Shown in pieces: positions 46,701 to 58,700 of a stretch of DNA of 64,000 nucleotides; positions within the stretch are counted from its first letter, which is position 1, and every line of letters begins with the position of its first letter. The notes below the pieces were generated by a model, which saw nothing but the letters and a program-made list of their open reading frames with translations, was not told the DNA's origin and did no database searches. Source of the stretch: Oehlia diaphana (Eukaryota; Glomeromycota; Glomeromycetes; Glomerales; Glomeraceae); the NCBI GenBank assembly GCA_003833135.1, contig QZLH01000133.1, positions 40,341 through 104,340 on the forward strand, given 5' to 3'. Made by a program: the position numbers and the translations under genes.

Positions 46701-47106
46701 TTTATTTTTCGACGAAGAGAGAATTGGAAAAAAAAAATATTTTTAACTATAACGTCATCCATAAAAGGAATGCATTACATCCTTTGATTTAACTTTTTAT
46801 GGAGAAATAAGTGATGACGATTTACCTACAATAAATCAGTCGCGCAAACTTTACGAGTTATTCCGTTAATAACGGTTACACATATCTGAAATTTGTATCG
46901 TTTACATATCAACGTGACAGATTGAGACGCATTACCAAATTTATCTTAAAGACTTACTACGCAAATTATTTATAATTTAAAATAATTTAAAATATAACTG
47001 TTTATAGCTTGGATTTTCAAGTAAAAATATGGAAACAATGATATAAAATAAAAAAAAATTTTTAATTACCTAATTTCCCCCCGGCCCCTTTTTTCTCTCT
47101 CGTATA
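46701..47106. promoter_or_regulatory. Divergent intergenic region (406 bp)
   Basis: Separates the acidic repeat gene (-) from the BTB-TLDc gene (+). Pyrimidine-rich CCCCGGCCCCTTTTTTCTCT just before the ATG at 47107. No TATA box clear enough to call. Confidence 0.35.
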
Positions 47107-48881
47107 ATGGACACGTTTTTATCAACACTTTCAAATGACCTTAATAAAATTTTAAAAAATGAACTCTGTTATGATTTTTTAATAACTATAGGTGAGGAAC
47201 CTGATATCAAAACTTTCAAAGTTCATTCTGCAATATTATGTGCTAGATGTCCTTATTTTCAAGTGGCTTTATCAAATAATTGGATAAAGAAAGAAAATGA
47301 TAAATTTACATTCACTAAACCGAACATTTTTCCAAAAACGTTTAATGTTATATTAATGTAAGTAAAATTAAAAAAAAATTGATTTTTAAAAAATTTTTTT
47401 TTTATAAACGTTTTAATTTATAATAAATTTTCATTTTAATATTCATTTTTTTTTTTTTAAAAAAAAAAAAGCCATTTATATGGTGGTATAATCGATTTAA
47501 ATGAACAGGAATCTTCAGATTTAATTCTTCTTCTTGAAGCTTCGGATGAATTGTGTTTAAGTGAATTATGTGAACATATTCAAGATTTTATTATAACAAA
47601 AAGATTGGTTTGGTTACGCGAAAATTTTTTATCTCTTGCAAAAATTGTTTATCAACATCTAACTTTCGATAGATTACAAAAACTTTTTACAGAAATGATT
47701 TATGAAAATCCTAAAGATTTATTTAAATTAGAAACTTTATCTGAATTACCTGAAGATATTATTTTATTTTTGATAAGTCGGGATGATTTCTTTATTAAAG
47801 AAGTTCATATATGGGAGCAAATTATAAAATGGGGAATGTTAAAATATCCTCATTTGGATCCAGATATTACATATTGGACGATGAAAGATTTTGAAACATT
47901 AAAAAATAGATTACGAAAATCTATTCCTTTAATTAGATTTTATCAAATGTCATCAAAAGAATTTAAAGAAAAGGTCGTACCTTTTAAAAAAATTTTACCA
48001 GGTAAACTGTAATCATTTCCAATTTATAAAATTTGCTTACTTCATTTGATTCTAATTTGATTTTATTATTAGAAATTCTTTATAATAACATATCAAGATT
48101 TCATTCAAGATGGTTTAAATTTTCTTTTCGTAGTTCTGCAAGAGTGAAACCAATTGATTCGTTGATCATAAATTATAAGGATGCTGCAGTTCTAGCAAGT
48201 TGGATTGATGGTAAAAACAAAGTTAATGATAGATCTGTAATGTATGAATTTTATAACAATCCTTATAATTTTAAACTCCTTTATCGTGGAAGTCGGGATG
48301 GATTTTCTTATGAAATGTTAAAGAAACAATGTTATTATAAAGGTCCAACAATCATAGTAGCAAAAATTGAAGGTAAACAAGAATTAATTGGAGGTTATAA
48401 TCCAATATATTGGTCAACATCAAAGTTAGCATATTTTTCGCAGACAAAAAAAGGTTTTATATTTTCTACAGAAAAAGGTCAAGATAATTTCCAAGAAAAA
48501 GCAACTGTTGCTAGAATGAAATATAATTATTATTCTCAGCATACAACTTATACTTATAAAGGTTATCCTTATCTAAGTTTTGGATATAATAATTTATCAT
48601 TTATTGAAAGAGAATGTCAAGTTAGATGGTCATATGGTTATTATTTCACTCCTAAAATTAAAGATCAGGGTAATTATCCTTTAGATGAACTTGAAGTTTT
48701 TGCATTAATTCCAAAATCGAGGTTTAAATATTGGAAAATTAATCTATTATTTTATAGTGTATATATTTATGATATAAGATTTTATGAGAGATGTTTAATT
48801 TTACTTGGGAAATTAATTTTTTTGATTTTTATAATAATAATAATTGTAGGTTTTATAATAAATTTCTTTAGAATCCTGTAA
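47107..48881 (+). CDS. BTB-BACK-TLDc protein with C-terminal transmembrane segment
   Basis: Three exons (47107-47357, 47472-48001, 48073-48881; phases 2 and 1) give 529 aa. BTB at about 17-115: CYDFLITIGEEPDIKTFKVH, ILCARCPYFQVALSNNW, VILMHLYGGII-type end across the first intron (the split codon reads Ile). BACK-like region about 135-250 (LEASDELCLSELCEHIQDF, EVHIWEQIIKWGMLKYPHL). TLDc domain about 288-475: IDSLIINYKDAAVLASWIDG, FKLLYRGSRDGFSYEML, TIIVAKIEGKQELIGGYNP, FIFSTEKGQDNF, LSFGYNNLSFIE, LDELEVFAL. Fungal BTB-TLDc proteins usually end there. This one continues with YERCLILLGKLIFLIFIII and more Ile/Val/Phe to the end, a single strongly hydrophobic segment (about 500-527) like a tail anchor. 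Function unknown; TLDc proteins in other groups bind the V-ATPase. Confidence 0.85.
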
Positions 48882-49463
48882 TTTATTATAATTAATAGAA
48901 TTAATGAATATCTTATTAATTAGTAAGTTCGAGGCAATAATTTTCGTGGATATTGCATTTTTACTAGCTAAATGATTAACAGTCTAAGTGAAATTGCTGC
49001 TTAATAAATTCGGAATAAATTATAAGAATATAATATATAATTTATGCGATCTTATTAATCTTGCTGCTTTTCACAATGAGGCAAAACATCTTGTTAGAAT
49101 GATTATAATGATTATGCGAACGCAGAAAATACATTTGATCAAAATTTTTTTCTTGATAAAAAATTGATCAGTGTTCTGAAACTCACGTAATTTTTTATCT
49201 AAGTAGCCATGAAAAAATGAACTAAATCAATTTTTTTGTCACATTTATAAAGTATCTTACATGATTTAATCGGATAATTCCGGCCAAAATCACATATTAA
49301 CGTCGATATATATCATAAAATCACGTGATATAATCGAAACTGTTAAATGAATATGTCTATATGTAAAAATAAATTATTTTTATTTAAAATAAAAATTTTG
49401 TTAATAAATATAAGATTTATCTAAACCTAATTAATGCCAAATGAATATAATTTAAAAAAATAA
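48882..49463. other. Intergenic DNA between convergent genes
   Basis: 3' flanks of the BTB-TLDc gene and the tryptophan gene. ATCACGTGATAT at about 49320-49331. No other feature. Confidence 0.4.
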
Positions 49464-51911
49464 TTATTGTGCGATTCCAGTTTCTTCTTCTTGGTAATCA
49501 TCATCTTGTGAATCAACGGATTTTTCCTCGTCACCATTTTCAATAATACCATTACTCTCTAATTCATCATCAATTTCCTCTTCTTCATCATATACAACAG
49601 CCTTAGCTCTCGTTATAAATTCTCTAATTTTATCTAAATCTTTTTCACCATTAGTTTCGACACCACTCGAAACATCAACCATCCAAGGTTTAATTTTCCT
49701 TGCAGCTTCTTCAACGTTTTCAGGTGTCAATCCACCTGCTAATATAATAGGAAAACTTCCTTTACCACTTAATTTATTTGAAACACTTTTTTTAATTTTC
49801 AATGCAATATCCCAATCAAATATTTGTCCTTTTCCTCCGGAATTACTACCATCAGTTGTTTTTGTGTCCAATAAACATATATGGTTATATCCAGGTTGTG
49901 TAACTAACGTTGGATTTGAAAAATTATTATCTATATGAAACGCTTTAATTACAGGGATAGGAATGAATCTAGATAAATCTAATGGTTCATCTCCATGTAA
50001 TTGAACCAAATCTAACTTAAGAGCATCAATGATTTTTGTTATATAATCTAATGATTGATTTTGAAATACACCTAAAATCAAAGGTTTCTTAGAACGATTG
50101 ATTCTTGTAGCATGTAACTGAAACCAATCGTGATGTTTTTGTGACGTTAAAATACTATAAGGTGTTGGTTCATCATCTTCAATTCCAGTTAACTCAGTTT
50201 TCTTTTCTGATTGCATTTCTCTAATAATACTAACAATTTCCAACGCTGTTTCCAATGAAACCCGTCTTTTAGATTTTGCAAATATAAGACCGATAATATC
50301 AGTTCCCGCATCAGCAGCTGCTATAGCAGCTTCAATAGATGAAATTCCACATATTTTAACTAAAGGACTTCTTGGTGTATCAAGTTTCAACAATGAAGAA
50401 CTTTCATCATTTACCACCTCCTCTTCATTTAATTCAAGTAACTCTTTAACAAAAGCTCGTTTGTTTTCTGATCTCATTAATGCTTCACCGATTAAAAAAG
50501 CTTTAACTCCTTGATCAAGATAACTAATTACATCAGCACGACCAGAAATTCCACTTAAAGCAGCTAATATAACATTTTCAGGAACCATTTCGGCTAATCT
50601 AGAAGTTGTATTCATATCAACATCAAAAGTATGAAGGTTACGATTATTAACTCCAATAACTTTTGCGCCTATTCTTAAAGCTTTTAACATTTCTTCTTCA
50701 TTATTAACTTCCACCAAAGGTTCCATTCCAAGATCTTTTGAAAAATTGTATAACTCTGAAAGTTTTTCATCTGATAAAATAGAAACTATGAGAAGAATTG
50801 TATCAGCTCCATAAAGTCGTGATTCCATAATTTGATATGTATCCACAATAAAATCCTTTCTTAACACAGCAGGACGATTTGGAATTGTTGATAATGCATC
50901 ACGAACTTGTCTCATATCATTTAAAGTACCTTTAAACCATTTATTTTCAGTTAATACAGAAATAACCGAAGCTCCAGCATTTGAATAAGTAAGGGCTTGT
51001 TTTACCGCATTGACAGATAAATCAATATTTCCTTTACTTGGTGAAGCTCTTTTAATTTCAGCAAAAATTGCGGGATATTTTGGTAAAGTTTGATTTATTC
51101 TTGAAACAAAATCGATAAGAGGAGGAGCTATGTGAAGAGATAATAAAACTTTTAAATCATGAGGTGAAGAACCTGGTTGTTTTTTTGCCAATTCAATATC
51201 AGCCAAACGTTGCTTATGAATCTTTTCAAGAATAGTCGGAACGGATTTTGATAAAACTGTAGTCTTTGCCAATGGTTGTTTAACTCCAAATTCAGAATTA
51301 TTTTTCCAATTGCCACCTTTAAGTTTTAAAAAATTTGATAAAATAATTTTTCCATGTTCAGAAAGAATACTTTCAGGATGATATTGAACGCCTTCAATTG
51401 TAAATTCACGATGTCTTATACCCATAATGACACCAGATTCTGTCCAGCTAGTAACTTCCAATTCTTCAGGAACCGTATTTGGTTGTCCAGATAATGAATG
51501 ATATCTAGTAGCCATAATATTTTCTGGAACATCATGATAACATCCTTTACCATCATGCAATATTTTATTAACTTTACCATGTACAATTTCACCCGCATAA
51601 CCAACTTTACCCCCATATACTTCAAAAATACATTGTTCCCCAAGACATACACCAAAAATTGGAATTTTTCCAGCAAAATGTAAGATAACATCTTTAGAAA
51701 TTCCTGAATCTGTTGATGGTTTTCCTGGACCAGGTGAAATAACTATATTTTTTGGGTCAAGTGAAATTATATAATCTAGGGTAGTTTTATCGTTACGAAA
51801 TACTTGAATTTCTGCTCCAAGTTCTGATAAATATTGATAAATATTCCAAGTAAATGAATCATAATTATCTATTAATACTGTAATATTTGATGTTTCTGGT
51901 ATTGTGGACAT
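49464..51911 (-). CDS. trpC: Trifunctional anthranilate synthase II / indole-3-glycerol-phosphate synthase / PRA isomerase
   Basis: Single exon, 815 aa from ATG 51911 (MSTIPETSN). Three enzymes of tryptophan synthesis are fused in the fungal order. Residues about 10-200 are a class-I glutamine amidotransferase: VLIDNYDSFTWNIYQYL, SPGPGKPSTDSG, nucleophile Cys89 in IFGVCLGEQC, and His178/Glu180 in VQYHPES, supplying ammonia to anthranilate synthase component I. Residues about 225-500 are IGPS (IFAEIKRASPSKG, VLRKDFIVDTYQI, GVNNRNLHTFDVD). Residues about 525-770 are phosphoribosylanthranilate isomerase (VKICGI, IGLIFAKSKRRVS, LVQLHGDEPLD, ILAGGLTPENV, VDVSSGVETNG). All catalytic motifs are intact. 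An acidic tail of about 45 residues (DEEEEIDDELESNG) follows the isomerase and is unusual. Confidence 0.96.
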   Translation of the reverse strand: MSTIPETSNITVLIDNYDSFTWNIYQYLSELGAEIQVFRNDKTTLDYIISLDPKNIVISPGPGKPSTDSGISKDVILHFAGKIPIFGVCLGEQCIFEVYGGKVGYAGEIVHGKVNKILHDGKGCYHDVPENIMATRYHSLSGQPNTVPEELEVTSWTESGVIMGIRHREFTIEGVQYHPESILSEHGKIILSNFLKLKGGNWKNNSEFGVKQPLAKTTVLSKSVPTILEKIHKQRLADIELAKKQPGSSPHDLKVLLSLHIAPPLIDFVSRINQTLPKYPAIFAEIKRASPSKGNIDLSVNAVKQALTYSNAGASVISVLTENKWFKGTLNDMRQVRDALSTIPNRPAVLRKDFIVDTYQIMESRLYGADTILLIVSILSDEKLSELYNFSKDLGMEPLVEVNNEEEMLKALRIGAKVIGVNNRNLHTFDVDMNTTSRLAEMVPENVILAALSGISGRADVISYLDQGVKAFLIGEALMRSENKRAFVKELLELNEEEVVNDESSSLLKLDTPRSPLVKICGISSIEAAIAAADAGTDIIGLIFAKSKRRVSLETALEIVSIIREMQSEKKTELTGIEDDEPTPYSILTSQKHHDWFQLHATRINRSKKPLILGVFQNQSLDYITKIIDALKLDLVQLHGDEPLDLSRFIPIPVIKAFHIDNNFSNPTLVTQPGYNHICLLDTKTTDGSNSGGKGQIFDWDIALKIKKSVSNKLSGKGSFPIILAGGLTPENVEEAARKIKPWMVDVSSGVETNGEKDLDKIREFITRAKAVVYDEEEEIDDELESNGIIENGDEEKSVDSQDDDYQEEETGIAQ

Positions 51912-51941
51912 ATTGATAAAAAATGACAAAAAGGTATATCA

Positions 51942-52013
<72 letters not shown>

Positions 52014-52019
<6 letters not shown>

Positions 52020-52127
52020 GATTTATATATACTAACAAAATATAAACAAAAACTTTAAAAAAAACAAATATATACAGTACAAATATCTCAAATCTCACAA
52101 AGTCCATTAAATATTACACTTTTGAAG
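52014..52127. repeat. 114-bp copy of the TBC1D31 homologue 3' end
   Basis: Matches 31481-31594 at 113 of 114 positions in the same orientation (the only difference is GATTTATA versus GATCTATA). It includes the last five codons and stop of the TBC1D31 homologue plus its 3' flank. It sits exactly between a 73-base poly-A and the N gap, i.e. at a contig end. Confidence 0.9.
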
Positions 52128-52566
52128 NNNNNNNNNNNNNNNNNNNNNNNNNNNNNNNNNNNNNNNNNNNNNNNNNNNNNNNNNNNNNNNNNNNNNNNNN
52201 NNNNNNNNNNNNNNNNNNNNNNNNNNNNNNNNNNNNNNNNNNNNNNNNNNNNNNNNNNNNNNNNNNNNNNNNNNNNNNNNNNNNNNNNNNNNNNNNNNNN
52301 NNNNNNNNNNNNNNNNNNNNNNNNNNNNNNNNNNNNNNNNNNNNNNNNNNNNNNNNNNNNNNNNNNNNNNNNNNNNNNNNNNNNNNNNNNNNNNNNNNNN
52401 NNNNNNNNNNNNNNNNNNNNNNNNNNNNNNNNNNNNNNNNNNNNNNNNNNNNNNNNNNNNNNNNNNNNNNNNNNNNNNNNNNNNNNNNNNNNNNNNNNNN
52501 NNNNNNNNNNNNNNNNNNNNNNNNNNNNNNNNNNNNNNNNNNNNNNNNNNNNNNNNNNNNNNNNNN
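52128..52566. other. Assembly gap (439 N)
   Basis: Run of N with the copied 114-bp segment on its left and 53 A on its right. Homopolymers on both sides explain why assembly broke here. Confidence 0.97.
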
Positions 52567-52620
<54 letters not shown>

Positions 52621-53878
52621 CCAAACCAAAAAAAAAAATAAAATAAAATAAAATAAAATAAAATAAAATAAAAATAAGTAAACAAATAAAACAAATCGTT
52701 TAAATAAGCAAAAAAAAAAAACGGATCGTTACATGTGTGTGTTGTTGTAATTTGAGGTCGCACAACGATATTAAAATCGCATAGTCTGAAACCACTGATT
52801 ACTGACGATCCGGATTTCATTCCCTATAAATGTTTAAATTTTATTTTCGAACGACTAATTATAAATTTTATATGCAATAGAAATTGATTTGTATAATGAA
52901 CCAGTTACAGAAGGAAGGAAAAACTAACTACCCACTATATAAACTATAACCTATACTATAAATACGAAATCACCTTTACCAAAGTAACTATAGGAAGATG
53001 CGATCACTATGTTAGTACGAAAATGTGGCTAATTAAATAAAAGCTAGAAACAGAATACGATTAATAAATATCAAAATCTAAATGCGAAAGCCAAGAAAAA
53101 GGATTCGATTAAGACCATAATTGGCGAGTATGAGTACGTGTGATGATGTGATTCATTGGTTCGGTTATTATTATTTCTCATCTATTTTCACCAATTTTTG
53201 ATGATGATTTTCGTGATATTGTTAAGGCTTTTTCTATTCTTGTTATAAAGATTATCGCAGGCTTAATTTTGCTGGAAATCTCATCAATGCACAAAGAACG
53301 CGAAATTAAATCCGAAATTACGGATGATCCTAGGATACATAGAATACCCGTTGATTTACATGTAGTATCCTATAAAAAATATACTTAAAATGTGCTTGTA
53401 TACTTTAAAATTTTAGAATATACTTAATGATAAAATTTTAATTTTTAAATATAACATTGCAATTGTGTATTAAAATTTGTTTGTTTTCATAGGAATAGTG
53501 TAACTTTCTTTTTAAAGTACATTATTTGGATTTCTCGTGGCAAAAAATTTTTTTACTAAAATCTTGATTATCAATCAGTCCTTTTTTCTAGTTTATTTGT
53601 AATACGCCACCTTAAATTCTGGATTCTGGAAAACACCAATTAAAAAGTTTGCTCAAAACAAATTAATACTTATTCGAGTTTAGCGAAAAAAAAAATGAAT
53701 AATGCGTTGACTCCTTTGTTGGCTTGTTTATTAAGTTAATTAGCATTTTTATGAAAACTAATCAATTACTCGAGTATTAATTCCCTTATCAAGTTACGCA
53801 CTTTACACTTAGTAATTTAATTCATTGAATAGAATCTTTTATAATCAAGAAAAACAAACTTTTATTATATGAATAAGA

Positions 53879-55066
53879 TTATCTATTTATTATACGACGT
53901 ATACAATGAATATGGTTTAGACGTATGTAAGGTTCAATAAACCAAGGTATAGTAAATATTAAAATAATATTCCAAATTAAAAAAGTTGTTAATTTTTTAT
54001 ATATAATAAATTTTGATATTAATAATAAAATTATTTCCCATAATATTACCATTATACCTTGAAATAAAAAAAAACTGAAATGTTCACCAGTAATTTTACC
54101 AAATAATGAAATTATTATATATTCATGAAATATTCCACTAAGTATAAAACTTGCCAATGATCCCATTATATGACTTAAAGTTTTATTATTATTATTGGTA
54201 AGTAATGAACTAATTGGTAAATATCCTAATTCAATAAAACATTCTCGTAACAATTGATGCCATCTTCTTCCCCATAAATCTGATGGTGATGTTGAAAAGT
54301 AAGGATGATTAAATAATGGTGATGTATCAAATAATAAAGATATTAAGTAATCTTTAATTATGTTAACTTTTGAATTAATTATAGGATCATTAAAGAAAAA
54401 ATTATTCTCTATAATCCATAATATTATTGTAGCCGCCACAAGAATTTTGTTATATACATAATTCATATTATGAGCAAGGAATCCTGCATATATATAACAA
54501 TAAATTAATGTATAAGGATTGGCGATAAATGATACTTTGTTTAATAATAAATAATCAATTATTCTAAGTGGATATGGTCTATCTGGTATTATAGATGGTT
54601 GAAATGTTACTAAAAAATAAATGAATAATTCATGAAATATCATCATAATGAATAATTTTAATAATTTGTGAATTAAATATGGTTTTAATTTTTGTTTGAT
54701 ATTATTTTTTGTTATTATTTCTAATTTTTTATTTGATAAATTATTATTTCTTCTCCAATAGAATAATGTCCAAAAGAATGGTGGTTTATTTTTACTATTC
54801 TGTTTACATTTTTTAATCCAAATCAACATTTTATAAAAAAATCCAATTATTGTTACTGGTATTGGTAAATTATACATACATGAAATTTGTTTTCCATATT
54901 TTAGTGGAATGGATATAAATATTATTGATATTATTATTAATATTATATAATTTTTTTTTGTTATTGGTGTTATTAAAGTGATTCCTATGAATGCTAATAA
55001 ACATATTGTTAATATGCTCAAATATGATGAAAAAAATATTTTTGTTGGAATTTCTAACGTAAACAT
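53879..55066 (-). CDS. MBOAT family O-acyltransferase (wax-synthase-like)
   Basis: Single exon, 395 aa, ATG at 55066. Mostly membrane: hydrophobic segments at about 10-35, 38-58, 66-84, 130-155, 185-220, 296-322, 330-355 and 365-385. It has the wax-synthase/MBOAT signature region DLWGRRWHQLLRECF (263-277), typical of the wax synthase domain, and a downstream conserved His in SGIFHEYIIISLFG (310-323). Enzymes of this group transfer acyl chains from acyl-CoA to alcohols or sterols at the ER. Very AT-rich codons and Ile/Leu/Asn bias follow base composition. Wax ester or sterol ester synthesis is plausible, but the acceptor cannot be told from sequence. Confidence 0.82.
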   Translation of the reverse strand: MFTLEIPTKIFFSSYLSILTICLLAFIGITLITPITKKNYIILIIISIIFISIPLKYGKQISCMYNLPIPVTIIGFFYKMLIWIKKCKQNSKNKPPFFWTLFYWRRNNNLSNKKLEIITKNNIKQKLKPYLIHKLLKLFIMMIFHELFIYFLVTFQPSIIPDRPYPLRIIDYLLLNKVSFIANPYTLIYCYIYAGFLAHNMNYVYNKILVAATIILWIIENNFFFNDPIINSKVNIIKDYLISLLFDTSPLFNHPYFSTSPSDLWGRRWHQLLRECFIELGYLPISSLLTNNNNKTLSHIMGSLASFILSGIFHEYIIISLFGKITGEHFSFFLFQGIMVILWEIILLLISKFIIYKKLTTFLIWNIILIFTIPWFIEPYIRLNHIHCIRRIINR

Positions 55067-55745
55067 GGTGGTTTTTTTTTATGAGGAAAAAAATGATGAA
55101 TTCTTGTAATTTTTATAATAATTCATATTTTCTTTTTTTTTTTTTTTTTGTTATATTTAATTAGAGAATTTTTAATTCGATTAATAGATTTTCTTTTACA
55201 GATATATACAAATACATACTTGTACATTTTTTCATTTACGAAAATCTTCGTTAAAACGGTCCCGGATTCGTATTATAAATGAATTTTTACGAATAATCAT
55301 ATGAAATTATTATATTTTTGTGGGTCGTTTTTGTCATGTTATATTTATACTTCGTTGTAAATCTTGTCAATCCGTGTCATTATAATTTAATAAAAAAGGT
55401 ATTATTATTATGCGGCCATATGCTGTTTGATATTTTTTAGATTAAGGTATAAATAAATTACTATTGCATAAATTATTATCGCATTACATAATTTAAATTA
55501 AATATAACATATATTAAATTTTACAGAGAAAATACTATATATTAACTAAAGCTACGTCTGCATAATAAATAACACAGTTATTGAATATATGCAGCAACTT
55601 AAATAGTCGATAAAATTACATCAGTGGGAATAAAATATATTCGCGATTTTGAATATTTATATACAATTTATAGCAAAATTTAATTAATATATTAAATGTA
55701 CAAAAAAAAAAAAAAAAAAAAATTCTATTTACAATCTTTTTCGAA
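55067..55745. other. Intergenic DNA
   Basis: 5' flank of the acyltransferase gene and 3' flank of the WDR59 homologue. T- and A-rich; TCGTTAAAACGGTCCCGG near 55248-55265. No feature recognised. Confidence 0.4.
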
Positions 55746-58700
55746 TCAAAAATTGCAATTTCGTATTTTACATTGACATCCACAACCTGTTGGACATTCA
55801 TTATTTCCTTCAAACCATTCGTGAATATGTTTTGTATGTCCTCCATGGGAACAAGACATACAGAAATTTGATAACCCTATTATTAATAATTAGTAAATTA
55901 TTAGTAATTAATAAACAAAAATATTATTATTATATAAAATATTTAAATCAACATGATATATATAATTAAATAAATGAAATACCTCTAACAATCCGATTAC
56001 ATACAGAACATTTTATGCCAGCTCTTCTAAGATAATCACTTTCTTCTCTGTGCTTGTTGCTGCTAAGACGATTAACGTTAAACGTTTTAGCACCCTTTGA
56101 TTCGATCTCCGCATTCTTTTTGTTACGACAACTAATACAATATTTAGCACCCTTTAGTTCAGAATGACATTGTGAACAATGGATATCAATTTCTAAAAAA
56201 AATAAAATAAATAAATAATAAGAAAACATGATAATGAAAATAATAGCTAATCTTTAAAAATACACATTTTATATACCTAAAGGTTCTTGTAGTTCTCCAA
56301 TAGGGCTACCAACTGTAGTTCTTATAAATTTCATAAATTTTAAAAGCTCTGCCCTTGCTTCAAATAATCCCCAATGGTATAATAATTCTGCATAAGCAAG
56401 GCGTAATTGTTCATATTTTACATTTGTTTCTATTTGATCATCTAATAAACTAACTGGAATTGGCCTTTATCAAAATTTAAAAAAAATTATTAAGTTAATA
56501 AAAAAAAAGTTCTAAATTTTCTAAATTAGTTAAATATTTTACCTTTTTTCATCATCGAAAACTTGCGAATAAAATGAAAAGCTTAAATCACAAGATTTTT
56601 CATCAGAAATCTCGCCAGGATTTTCGTGTCCTACCAATCCATCCAATCTATTGTTGAGACCACCAGTGGCTGGACTACCTTTCTTTGGAGTTCTTGGTGG
56701 TGATGCTGAAATGCTCGAGGGAAGTAAGTTTGATTCTTTTGAAGTGCCACCAAAAGTTGATCTTCTATGATGGTGTGAAGTATGAGGAACAGTAATACCG
56801 GACCCTTCCGATTGTCCATATGGATAACCAGATGGAGTCGGAGGAGTAATCCCATAAGGATTTGCTCCATATCCGTTTGTAACATAGTTAACCATTTCTG
56901 TATAGGAACTTTTTGATGAATTACATGATTCACCAAATGTTACTCCGGAAATTGAAGTGAAGCCATAATGATAGGGATTTTGTTTTTCTGGATAACGATA
57001 ATAATAATTGAAATAGTCCGTATTACTGGATATATTATTATCAGCTACTAATCCTGATGTCTAAATAAAAAGCAATCTTGTTAATTTTTAATCGTAAATA
57101 AACCATAAGTAAATAATAATACCTACTAAAAGTTGAAATTCATTTGCTCTATTGTCCTTTCGATGAGGAGGGAAAGGTTGTCTAAAAACACATGACAGCA
57201 TTGCTGCTGTTTGTATATCACCTACTGAAGAAAAATGATTAAGCCTATATTGCGGTAAATTTAGTAATGAGCTATATTATAGCATATTTATTAAAATAAT
57301 ATATATACGTAAAAAAAAATTTTTAACGTACAGATCTTTTACAAGACTTCTTCCAAATGGATGGAATCCCAAATTAAACTTTTCAAAAAGTCCATGAAAT
57401 GCTTTGCTCATAAATGAATCATATTCGCTTCCAATTTCTCTCCTTTTACTTGCATGTTTTTGATAAACTCCTGTTAATATAATCTCATCACTAGATAAAG
57501 AATTTCTAAATTTAGTGGGACCTGATTGACCAAGAATTAAAGATGCAAGTAACCAGACTTGTTTCAGATCTGGTCGATTATTGTCCGCTGCTACTTGAGC
57601 ATTATATTTACAAATCTCAACTGGATCATCTCCATGAAGACTAAAATTATGTAAAAAATAATGAGAACTTTTTGAGTTATTATTTCAAAAATATTATATA
57701 TTACTAACATATATTCCTTTGCCAGTTTTTGACTAATTGGCATCCATTCCGAGAAATCATACATGTGGACAGTATATCTATCCCATTTTGTCGATTGAAA
57801 TAATGCAAGACTATTGGATGGATTAGCATTATCTTGTAAATCACTCTGAAAAGTATTTGAATCATTCAGTTAAAATAAAATAAAAATGAACGATTATAAG
57901 GATTACTCTAAATACCATTAGATATGAATGGAAAGACAGTAAAGCATTGGAGTCATCATCTGCTTCATTATACGAATCATCATCGTCTCTCCCATAATGT
58001 GTAATTGGTCTTGGCAACTGTGAAATCATCCTGTATTGTTCCCAAGAATCATATGACCTAGGATGAGTATATGTATAACTAGTTTTTTCATTATTTCTAG
58101 TATTATTACTTGCATCAGGAGATCGTAGACTTGAAAAGAAACATACAAGTTTTCCTAAAATTGAAAAAAAAGGCTTAATTGCAATAAAATTAATTAAATA
58201 AAACTTTTAACTAAGAGATATTAAATTACCTGAAGCATTGAATTTTGTCCCGCATAATTTTGGAAAAGGAACATTATAATCTTCCTTATCTCCAAGGATA
58301 TAATTCAAGTTTTTGTCATAGGATGTTCTTCTTGTAGCATTTATGTAATTCTCATCATCTGAATCATCTTTTCCATAACGCTCTTGACCATCTTCCTGAG
58401 TATGTTCTCCAAGTAAATAACGAATACAAGCTTCCAGGCAAGGCCTATTTTGAGATACACATGAACGGGCTATATCCTTTAAACTTTTTAACATGCGAGT
58501 TCTATTATATATAGATATCATTCCAGTTTTTTGTATATCAAAAATCGGTGAAACCTTATTGGGATATTGTGGGGGAAATGTTACATTAATACGTATGAAA
58601 GCATGTCTGCTACCGTGTAAACTTATTGTGCAATTTTTGCCTTGTATATCGAGCTATTAATAAAAAAAAATCTTGAGTTTTCAAATTATAAACAATATAA

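Larger units (their letters stand above)
51912..53878. other. Intergenic region with suspect assembly join
   Basis: It starts with a 73-base poly-A run (51944-52016), then a copied 114-bp segment, an N gap, a second poly-A (52567-52619), and an (AAAAT)n microsatellite (about 52638-52671). From 52680 to 53878 there is ordinary AT-rich DNA. An open stretch of about 78 codons at about 53150-53388 (+) lacks an ATG near its start and includes IKIIAGLILLEISSMHK and SEITDDPRIHRIPVDLH; it may be an exon relic, with no family recognised. Confidence 0.55.

Noticed and set aside
52088..52820. Poly-Phe / poly-Lys open frames around the second gap
   Set aside because: They are translations of poly-A and N, not genes.
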